A stretch of DNA of 64,000 bases, from assembly GCF_003284965.1 (NCBI RefSeq), contig NZ_QMEW01000019.1, forward strand, positions 34,259 to 98,258, given 5' to 3'. This document shows, piece after piece, positions 57,898 through 64,000 of the stretch. The notes beneath the pieces are model-generated. The model saw only the letters and a list, made by a program, of their open reading frames with translations, had not been told where the DNA came from and did no database searches. The stretch comes from Mycolicibacterium sp. GF69. Its GTDB lineage: Bacteria; Actinomycetota; Actinomycetes; Mycobacteriales; Mycobacteriaceae. Each line of letters starts with the position of its first letter. Positions within the stretch are counted from its first letter, which is position 1. A program made the translations under genes and the position numbers.

Positions 57898-57961
57898 GGT
57901 CGACCCTAACTCGCACCACCCGGCGAGGCCATGGTCTCGGCGAGCGTGTAGACACGTTCGC

Positions 57962-58375
57962 GTGACCTCCGATACGACCCCGTTGCCGTCCGAACTGGGT
58001 AAGGGCTTCGACACCGAGCTCGGCCTGAACTACCTCGAGATCGGTCCCGACGGCGGCCGTGCGCAGCTGAAGATCGCCGACAAGCTCCTGCAGCCGTACG
58101 GGATCGTGCACGGCGGCGTGTACTGCTCGATCGTCGAAAGCTTGGCCAGCGTCTCTGCGGCCGTCTGGCTCGCCGACAACGGCGGCGGAAACGTCGTCGG
58201 CGTCAACAACAACACCGACTTCCTCCGGGCCATCTCGTCGGGGACTGTCACCGCGGTGTCCACACCGATACACCGCGGTCGACGCCAGCAGCTGTGGCAG
58301 ATCACCATCACCGACGACAACGAAAAGCTGGTCGCCCGGGGACAGGTGCGGCTGCAGAACATGCCCGCCGAATAG
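57962..58375 (+). CDS. PaaI-type hotdog thioesterase (Rv1847-like)
   Basis: 137 residues from GTG 57962. The hotdog helix with the catalytic region is LLQPYGIVHGGVYCSIVESLASVSAAVWL, followed by VGVNNNTDFLRAISSGTVTAVSTPIHRGRRQQLWQITI. It probably hydrolyses acyl-CoA thioesters. In M. tuberculosis the urease operon follows it; here ndh comes next. Confidence 0.9.
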   Translation: MTSDTTPLPSELGKGFDTELGLNYLEIGPDGGRAQLKIADKLLQPYGIVHGGVYCSIVESLASVSAAVWLADNGGGNVVGVNNNTDFLRAISSGTVTAVSTPIHRGRRQQLWQITITDDNEKLVARGQVRLQNMPAE

Positions 58376-58452
58376 GGCGCCCCAACGCGTGCGCTGCCGA
58401 TCGGCGCGCGCGAGCGGGTACCGATCGGCGGATCCGGTGAGCAGCAGGGGCT

Positions 58453-59826
58453 CTAGCCCGCGACCTTCTCGGTGTCGCGGACGCCCGCCGCTATCTCCTG
58501 GAGTTCTTCGATCCGGGTACGGGCGTAGGCCTGCTGCTCGGTGATCGTGAGGTTGCCGCGCTGCGTCGACAGGAACGTCACCGTCCACGACACCAGCGTG
58601 GTGAGCTTGCGCCGGAAGCCGACCAGGTAGACGAGGTGCAGCACCAGCCAGGCCAGCCAGGCGATGAAGCCACCGAACTCCAGCGGACCGATCTTGGCGA
58701 CCGCGGAGAACCGCGACACCGTGGCCATCGAGCCCTTGTCGAAGTACTGGAACGGTTCACGCTGTGCGGGATCGGCGCCCTTGAGCTCGGCCCGGACCGC
58801 GTCGGCGGCGTACCTGCCGCCCTGGATCGCGCCCTGCGCTTGTCCGGGCACACCCTCGACGTGGGCCATATCGCCGACCACGAACACGTTCGGGTGGCCG
58901 GCGAGCGTCAGGTCCGGCTGCACCAGCACACGGCCGGCACGATCGACCTCGCCCTCGGACTGCTCGGCGAGGTCACGGCCCAACGGGCTGGCCGACACAC
59001 CGGCCGACCACACCTTCGTCGCGGATTCGATCCGTCGGATGGTGCCGTCGGAGTCCTTGACGGTGATGCCGTTGCGGTCGACGTCGGTGACCATGGCACC
59101 AAGTTGAATGTCGACGCCCATCTTCTCCAGCCGCGCTTGGGCCTTCTTGCCGAGCTTCTCGCCCATCGGCGGCAGTACCGCAGGCGCCGCATCGAGCAGG
59201 ATCACCCGTGCGGTGGTCGAATCGATATGGCGGAACGCGCCTTTGAGCGTGTGGTCGGCCAACTCGGCGATCTGCCCGGCCATTTCGACCCCGGTCGGCC
59301 CCGCGCCGACCACGGTGAACGTGAGCAGCTTCTCGCGCCGGGCCGGATCACTCGAGCGCTCCGCCTGTTCGAATGCGCTGAGGATGCGCGCACGCAGTTC
59401 GAGCGCGTCATCGATCGACTTCATACCGGGCGCCCACTCGGCGAAATGATCGTTGCCGAAGTAGGACTGGCCCGCGCCGGCGGCGACGATGAGTGTGTCG
59501 TACGGCGTGACGTAGGTGTGGCCCAACAGCTCTGACTTGACCGTCTGGTTGGCCAGGTCGATGTGGGTGACGTCGCCGAGCACGACCTGACAGTTCTTCT
59601 GCTTGCGCAGGATCATCCGCGTTGGCGGAGCGATCTCACCGGACGGGATGATGCCGGTCGCGACCTGGTACAGCAGCGGCTGGAACAGGTGGTGGGTGGT
59701 CTTGGCGATCAGCTTGACGTCGACATCGGCTCGTTTGAGTCGCTTAGCAGCTGTCAGCCCGCCGAACCCTGACCCGATGATGACGACCTTGTGTCGATCA
59801 GATGCAGTGGCTCCGGGATGGCTCAT
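58453..59826 (-). CDS. ndh: Type II NADH dehydrogenase
   Basis: 457 residues from an ATG with GAGGAG upstream. FAD fold VVIIGSGFGGLTAAKRL, NADH fold TFTVVGAGPTGVEMAGQIAEL, FAD motif PNVFVVGDMAHVEG, quinone-site area AQGAIQGGRYAADAVRAEL, and a C-terminal hydrophobic segment (FGGFIAWLAWLVLHLVYLVGF) that docks to the membrane. It oxidises NADH and reduces menaquinone. A -10-like TATAAC (59915-59920, reverse strand) implies an untranslated leader of about 80 bases. Confidence 0.97.
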   Translation of the reverse strand: MSHPGATASDRHKVVIIGSGFGGLTAAKRLKRADVDVKLIAKTTHHLFQPLLYQVATGIIPSGEIAPPTRMILRKQKNCQVVLGDVTHIDLANQTVKSELLGHTYVTPYDTLIVAAGAGQSYFGNDHFAEWAPGMKSIDDALELRARILSAFEQAERSSDPARREKLLTFTVVGAGPTGVEMAGQIAELADHTLKGAFRHIDSTTARVILLDAAPAVLPPMGEKLGKKAQARLEKMGVDIQLGAMVTDVDRNGITVKDSDGTIRRIESATKVWSAGVSASPLGRDLAEQSEGEVDRAGRVLVQPDLTLAGHPNVFVVGDMAHVEGVPGQAQGAIQGGRYAADAVRAELKGADPAQREPFQYFDKGSMATVSRFSAVAKIGPLEFGGFIAWLAWLVLHLVYLVGFRRKLTTLVSWTVTFLSTQRGNLTITEQQAYARTRIEELQEIAAGVRDTEKVAG

Positions 59827-59939
59827 ATCGGGCTCCTCGACGGTGCTTCCACGTGCAGTTCTCTACCCGTAACGGTAGCCGCCTGAACACTCGATCGGTG
59901 CACAGGTTTGCTGTGTTATATCCCACCACAGTCGCGGTA

Positions 59940-60869
59940 TCACCCGCCGAGCAGGGGTTTGAGCACCTCGCCCACCGCGGCGATGCCGCCTGGGTGGTAC
60001 CCGTCGAGGCTCGTCACCGGACTGAGGATTACCCCGTCGACGCCGGCGTCGAGGACCTTGGTCTTGATCTGTTCGGCGATCTGATCGGCACTGCCGAAGA
60101 CCGCTTGCTGCTTGAAGTCGTCGGGAATGACGTCGCCGGTGACGTTCTCGTCGATGATCGCGACGACGAGCATGCTTGTCTCCAGCGTGCCCGGATCGCG
60201 CCCGATCTCTTCGCAGCGCTCCTTGACGACCTGGACCTTGCGCGGCAGCTCGTCGAAGCCCGCGATGATGTTGAGATGGTCGAAGTGCCTGGCCGCCAGC
60301 GGAATCGTCTTCTTCTCGCCGCTTCCGCCGATCATCAGCGGGATGTGTTCGCGAAAGCGCGGTTCGGCCATCGCCTCGTTGGCTCGGTAGTACTTGCCCT
60401 CGAAGGTGGGGCGCTCACCCTCGAGCATCGGCAGGATGATCTGCAACGCCTCACCGAGCTTGTTGAACCGGTCGGTGAAGGTGCCGAACTCGTAACCGAG
60501 ACTGTCATGTTCGAGTTCGTACCAGCCGGTGCCGATGCCCAGTACGGCCCGGCCCTGGCTCATCACGTCCAGGGTCGTGATCGCCTTGGCGAGCAGCGTC
60601 GGGTTGCGGTAGGTGTTGCCGGTGACCAAGGTCCCGAGTTGGACCCGGTCGGTCGCCGTCGCCAAACCTCCCAGCGCGGTGTAGGCCTCGAGCATGGGCT
60701 GGTCCGGCGTGCCGAGCCCCGGCAGTTGGTAGAAGTGGTCCATCACGAACACCGAGTCGAAGCCGGCGGCCTCCGCTTCCTGCGCCTGCGCGATGACGGT
60801 GGGGAAGATCTCCGGGACGCCGGTGCCGTACGAGAAGTTGGGAATCTGAAGTCCGAGTTTGATGGTCAC
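59940..60869 (-). CDS. LLM-class F420-dependent oxidoreductase (Rv1855c-like)
   Basis: 309 residues if GTG 60869 is used (VTIKLGLQIPNFSYGTG), the start matching Rv1855c as I recall; GTG codons at 60872 and 60878 are alternatives and no clear ribosome site decides. Barrel motifs: AQEAEAAGFDSVFVMDHFYQLPGLG, LGTLVTGNTYRNPTLLAKAITTLDVMSQGRAVLGIGTGWYELEH and IPLMIGGSGEKKTIPLAARHFDHLNI. Substrate unknown. It lies 68 bases after an SDR gene in the same direction. Confidence 0.9.
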   Translation of the reverse strand: MTIKLGLQIPNFSYGTGVPEIFPTVIAQAQEAEAAGFDSVFVMDHFYQLPGLGTPDQPMLEAYTALGGLATATDRVQLGTLVTGNTYRNPTLLAKAITTLDVMSQGRAVLGIGTGWYELEHDSLGYEFGTFTDRFNKLGEALQIILPMLEGERPTFEGKYYRANEAMAEPRFREHIPLMIGGSGEKKTIPLAARHFDHLNIIAGFDELPRKVQVVKERCEEIGRDPGTLETSMLVVAIIDENVTGDVIPDDFKQQAVFGSADQIAEQIKTKVLDAGVDGVILSPVTSLDGYHPGGIAAVGEVLKPLLGG

Positions 60870-60937
60870 CACCTTCACGTAACCACACCCGGCCGGAGCG
60901 GTCACCCCGCTTCAGCTCCCGGTGAAACGCGGAATAT

Positions 60938-61609
60938 TCAGCCGAAGTTCGCGAGCGCACCCTGGCTGACGTGCAACGTCTGGCCGGTGATGTGGCGCGC
61001 CGCCGGAGTGGTGAGAAACAGCGCCAGACGGGCGATCTCCTCGGCGACCGGCGGGGGCGTGCGCGATAGCCCCTCGTAGCCCGGCTCGGCGCTACGACCG
61101 GAGGCCACCGCGTTCACGGTGATTCCCCGAGTGCCGAAATACGTGGCCTGCCCGGCGGTCCAGTCGGCGAGAGCGGCCTTGATCGCCGCCTCGGCGCTGC
61201 CTTCGGCGGGGTTCTCGGGCACCACGCTGACGATCGAGCCGCCCGAGCGCAGGTGATCGCCCAGAATCTGCACCGTCAGCACAGACGACACCACGGTCGA
61301 GTCGAGCGCCTCCCGCCATGCCGCCGCCAGATCCGTCAGCGAGTAGGTGCGCGGGTCGCCGCCGTCCCAGCGAGGTGCGGGCACGTTGACGATCGTGTCG
61401 AGGTGCTGCGGAAACTGAGGTCGCGCCGCTTCCAGGCTCGCGGGATCGGTGTTGTCGAGCACGATCGCGTCGACATCGAGTTCCTTCGCGGCGACTTCCA
61501 ACTCGTCGCGGCGGGCGCCGGCGATCACGACGCGGTGACCGGCGTCCCGGAAGCCTCCGGCGATCGTGCGACCCAGATCGGTGTCACCGGCGGTGACGAG
61601 CACCTCCAT
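60938..61609 (-). CDS. Atypical short-chain dehydrogenase-like protein (Rv1856c-like)
   Basis: 223 residues. N-terminal Rossmann motif VLVTAGDTDLGRTIAGGF, NTD and NVPAP segments, and a C terminus HITGQTLHVSQGALANFG match the SDR fold. The catalytic Tyr-x3-Lys is not seen: in the expected place is EAAIKAALADW, with Lys kept and Tyr replaced by Glu. So either the reaction differs or it only binds nucleotide. It may share a transcript with the LLM oxidoreductase gene. Confidence 0.82.
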   Translation of the reverse strand: MEVLVTAGDTDLGRTIAGGFRDAGHRVVIAGARRDELEVAAKELDVDAIVLDNTDPASLEAARPQFPQHLDTIVNVPAPRWDGGDPRTYSLTDLAAAWREALDSTVVSSVLTVQILGDHLRSGGSIVSVVPENPAEGSAEAAIKAALADWTAGQATYFGTRGITVNAVASGRSAEPGYEGLSRTPPPVAEEIARLALFLTTPAARHITGQTLHVSQGALANFG

Positions 61610-61747
61610 CGCGAGGACCTCCCTGTCGTGTCAGACGCTGAACCAGCGATTCACAGCAATGTTACTGGACAGTAGCTAGCGCACGAAACCGGCGCGCGGG
61701 CGCGTGTGCCATAGGGTTTCGACCGTGAGTTTCAGGACGGCATCGGG

Positions 61748-62542
61748 TTGAGCACATCGGCTGGCCTGCCGCGATGGCTTTACCTGCCGGCCGCGGTCGG
61801 CGCGGCGTTCGTCGCGATACCTCTCGTCGCGATCGCGATCAAGGTCGACTGGCCGAATTTCGTGCAGCTCATCAGCAGCGACTCGTCGACCGAAGCTCTG
61901 CTGCTCAGCCTGCGCACGGCTACTGCCAGCACGGTGCTGTGCCTAGTCTTCGGCGTTCCGATGGCGCTGGTGCTGGCGCGCAGTGACAGCGTTCTGGTGC
62001 GGGTGGCCCGACCGCTCATCCTGCTACCGCTGGTATTGCCACCGGTGGTCGGCGGCATTGCGCTGCTGTACGCGTTCGGCCGTCTTGGCCTCGTCGGGGA
62101 ATCGCTGGAGGCGGTGGGTGTCCAGATTGCATTCACCACGACGGCGGTGGTGCTCGCGCAGACGTTCGTCTCGTTGCCGTTCCTGGTCATAGCGCTCGAA
62201 GGTGCCGCGCGCACGGCGGGCGCGGGCTACGAGACAGTCGCGGCCACGCTGGGCGCGCGACCGTCGCGGGTGTGGTGGCGGGTCACGTTGCCGCTGTTGA
62301 CACCGGGCCTGGTATCGGGGGCCGTGCTGGCGTTCGCACGGTCGTTGGGCGAATTCGGTGCGACGCTGACGTTCGCGGGCTCCCGCGAAGGCGTCACCCG
62401 GACCCTGCCGTTGGAGATCTACCTGCAGCGCGAAAGCGACCCCGGCGCCGCGGTGGCGCTGTCACTGCTGCTGGTGGTGGTGGCGGCGGTGGTGGTGCTG
62501 GGCTTGGGCAGCCGACGGTTGCGGGGTGACAGTGCCTGGTAG
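61748..62542 (+). CDS. modB: Molybdate ABC transporter permease
   Basis: 264 residues from a TTG start at 61748, supported by an N terminus ([26 protein letters not shown]) that lines up with ModB. Five or six membrane helices and the permease EAA loop [27 protein letters not shown] are present. The TTG overlaps the TGA of an eight-codon frame (GTG 61724). No modA lies upstream; the binding protein must be coded elsewhere. modC follows by six bases. Confidence 0.95.
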   Translation: MSTSAGLPRWLYLPAAVGAAFVAIPLVAIAIKVDWPNFVQLISSDSSTEALLLSLRTATASTVLCLVFGVPMALVLARSDSVLVRVARPLILLPLVLPPVVGGIALLYAFGRLGLVGESLEAVGVQIAFTTTAVVLAQTFVSLPFLVIALEGAARTAGAGYETVAATLGARPSRVWWRVTLPLLTPGLVSGAVLAFARSLGEFGATLTFAGSREGVTRTLPLEIYLQRESDPGAAVALSLLLVVVAAVVVLGLGSRRLRGDSAW

Positions 62543-62548
62543 GGCAGC

Positions 62549-63601
62549 GTGACGGGCGTCGGCGTCCGAGCCGTCGTCGAGCAACGCGGCGTCGACGTCG
62601 AGTTCGACGTCGCCGCAGGTGAAGTGCTGGCCGTCCTCGGCCCCAACGGCGCGGGCAAGTCGACGGTGCTGCACGTCATCGCGGGATTGGTGCGCCCCGA
62701 CGACGGTGTCGTGCGGGCGGGGGACCGGGTGCTCACCGACGTCGCATCGGGCGTCCACGTCGCAACCCACGACCGCCGGGTGGGACTGCTCCTACAGGAT
62801 CCGTTGCTCTTCCCGCATCTCAGTGTGATCGCCAACGTGTCGTTCGCGCCTCGCAGCAAGCATCCCGAGCGGTGGCTCACAGAGGTCGACGCAGCGCATC
62901 TGGCCGAGCGCCGACCGCGCCAGCTCTCCGGCGGCCAGGCACAGCGTGTCGCGTTGGCCCGCGCGCTGGCCGCCGAGCCTGACGTGTTGCTTCTTGACGA
63001 GCCGTTGACCGGGCTCGACGTGGCAGCGGCTGCCACGATGCGCAGGGTGCTGCGTCGGGTGCTGGTGCGTGAGGGACGGTCGGCGGTGATGGTGACACAC
63101 GATCTGCTCGACGTGGTGACCCTCGCGGATCGGGTTATGGTGATCGAATCCGGATGTATTGCCGAAATTGGTTCTGCCGCAGCGATATTGACTTCACCAC
63201 GCAGCGGGTTCGGGGCGCGGCTGGCGGGAATCAACCTGGTCCGCGGTGCAGGTGACGGCAACGGCACGCTGATGACCCGGTGGGGGGCCGCCTGGTACGG
63301 GGCATACGACGTGGACCCCGCGCCGGCAGGACCGGCGGTCGCCCTGTTTCACCCATCGGCGGTCGCGGTGTACCGCGAGCGGCCGAGCGGCAGTCCGCGC
63401 AACACCGTGGAAGTGACCGTCGCAGAACTCGACGCCCGCGGACCTGCGATCCGCGTGCGGGCCGAGGAGCAGCCCGATGGAAGCCCCGGGCTCGCCGCAG
63501 ACGTCACCGCAGAGTCCGCGGCCGAGCTGCGCCTCGCGCCCGGTGAGCGGGTCTACTTCGCCGTGAAGACGCAAGAAGTCACCATCCATCCGGGGGCGTA
63601 A
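62549..63601 (+). CDS. modC: Molybdate ABC transporter ATPase
   Basis: 350 residues from GTG 62549. Walker A GPNGAGKST, Q-loop LLQDPLLFPHLSV, signature QLSGGQAQRVALARAL, Walker B VLLLDEPLTGLD and switch VMVTHD. A C-terminal Mop/TOBE region (about 285-345, VEVTVAELDARGPAIRVRA) probably binds molybdate for regulation. It powers uptake through ModB. A hairpin follows, separating it from apa. Confidence 0.96.
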   Translation: MTGVGVRAVVEQRGVDVEFDVAAGEVLAVLGPNGAGKSTVLHVIAGLVRPDDGVVRAGDRVLTDVASGVHVATHDRRVGLLLQDPLLFPHLSVIANVSFAPRSKHPERWLTEVDAAHLAERRPRQLSGGQAQRVALARALAAEPDVLLLDEPLTGLDVAAAATMRRVLRRVLVREGRSAVMVTHDLLDVVTLADRVMVIESGCIAEIGSAAAILTSPRSGFGARLAGINLVRGAGDGNGTLMTRWGAAWYGAYDVDPAPAGPAVALFHPSAVAVYRERPSGSPRNTVEVTVAELDARGPAIRVRAEEQPDGSPGLAADVTAESAAELRLAPGERVYFAVKTQEVTIHPGA

Positions 63602-63662
63602 CGCACATCGACGGCGAAGCGAAGAGCGGGTAGGACAACCGTCCGCCTGAACCGTTCGATAC

Positions 63663-63684
63663 CCCCGGCGCCACGCGCGGGGGC
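63663..63684 (+). terminator. Hairpin after modC
   Basis: CCCCC-G-GCGC (63663-63672) pairs with GCGCGGGGG (63676-63684) around CAC, with one bulged G. There is no U-run. It lies 60 bases after the modC stop and before the apa promoter. Confidence 0.5.
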
Positions 63685-63778
63685 GTCGCCATGTCAGCAA
63701 CTCGCGCTACCGTCGCCGAACATTTTGTTTACTCTTCTCAGCTATGTCTTATCCAGGCACAATTTGAGCAATTCACAC

Positions 63779-63806
63779 TTGCGTCACGGCGGTAACACGG
63801 TAGTTT
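63779..63806 (+). promoter_or_regulatory. Candidate promoter of apa
   Basis: TTGCGT (63779-63784) and TAGTTT (63801-63806) form a -35/-10 pair with a 16-base spacer; the ATG follows the -10 by seven bases, consistent with a leaderless message. GTCACG and GTAACA repeats (63783-63797) lie between the elements and resemble MtrA-type direct repeats, a weak suggestion. Confidence 0.45.
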
Positions 63807-63813
63807 CTTCCCC

Positions 63814-64000
63814 ATGGATCACCCGGACGCGATTTCACCCCCGCGCAGGGGCGTGACGAAGATGTTCACGGTCGCGGCGCTGGCCGGCGCCACCGCTGTG
63901 GCGCTCGCGCTGCCGTCAGTGGCGCAGGCGCAGCCCGAACCGACACCTCCGCCGCCCCCGCCGCCGACGGGCAATACCTTCATGCAGGGTCCGCCGCCAC
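63814..64000 (+). CDS. apa: Apa, alanine/proline-rich secreted antigen (5' part only)
   Basis: 62 codons are visible. A signal peptide (VTKMFTVAALAGATAVALALPSVAQA) is followed by a Pro-rich start of the mature protein (QPEPTPPPPPPPTGNT). Position directly after modC equals apa/modD of M. tuberculosis, a mannosylated secreted adhesin that binds fibronectin. The rest lies beyond the window. Confidence 0.88.
   Translation, partial: MDHPDAISPPRRGVTKMFTVAALAGATAVALALPSVAQAQPEPTPPPPPPPTGNTFMQGPPP

Overview
The window is high-GC (about two thirds G+C by eye), densely coded DNA from a mycobacterium. Markers for that are an antigen-85-type mycolyltransferase, SecA2, PgsA2, GarA, an Apa-type proline-rich secreted protein, DUF732 proteins, Ddn/F420-type enzymes and IdeR-like iron boxes. 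From about 23.4 kb to the right end the gene order follows the M. tuberculosis Rv1814-Rv1860 block, as I remember it: erg3, Rv1815, Rv1816, Rv1817, Rv1819c, ilvG, secA2, pgsA2, Rv1823-1825, gcvH, garA, Rv1828-1830, gcvB, Rv1836c, glcB, Rv1841c/1842c, guaB1, gnd1, Rv1845c, blaI, Rv1847, ndh, Rv1855c, Rv1856c, modB, modC, apa. PE_PGRS33, the urease operon and modA are absent, and some genes are extra. A non-tuberculous Mycolicibacterium-type organism fits best. I see no IS element, prophage, tRNA, rRNA or CRISPR.

Left third (1-23.3 kb), less conserved: a partial aldehyde dehydrogenase; an Ag85-like mycolyltransferase; small secreted and hypothetical proteins; an ankyrin protein; a DUF2993-like protein; a type II NADH dehydrogenase-like flavoprotein; a Nudix hydrolase. 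A leftward three-gene operon joins a transmembrane Ser/Thr kinase to a flavin/F420-type oxidoreductase and a SnoaL-like protein through 4-nt overlaps. A second leftward operon couples a protein with a full ferritin-like di-iron ligand set to a plant-type 2Fe-2S reductase. Then come an acyltransferase, SRPBCC protein, malQ, an MFS transporter, a paired SMR exporter, a vWA protein and a carboxylesterase.

Middle (23-44 kb): sterol-desaturase-like protein, secreted protease, Ddn-like enzyme and a TetR regulator with twin operator-like repeats. A KstR-type palindrome lies upstream of a VOC protein/flavoprotein pair. Next are the BacA-like ABC transporter, ilvG, secA2-pgsA2 with DUF881/DUF1290 membrane proteins, the gcvH-garA-MerR group, and gcvB behind a tandem glycine riboswitch.

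Right third (44-64 kb): mostly leftward housekeeping genes (VWA protein, glcB, CBS/CNNM pair, guaB1, gnd1, blaR1-like/blaI). An iron-responsive cassette follows: an IdeR-type box before a FhuF-like gene, and a second box before a short non-coding transcript with a strong terminator, which I interpret as MrsI. After it lie a rhodanese, a thioesterase, ndh, an LLM oxidoreductase, an atypical SDR, modBC without modA, and the start of apa.

The strongest candidates for something not fully described are the FhuF-like/MrsI iron cassette, the di-iron protein plus reductase pair, and the kinase/LLM/SnoaL operon. Gene calls rest on motif recognition and remembered synteny; no search was run.
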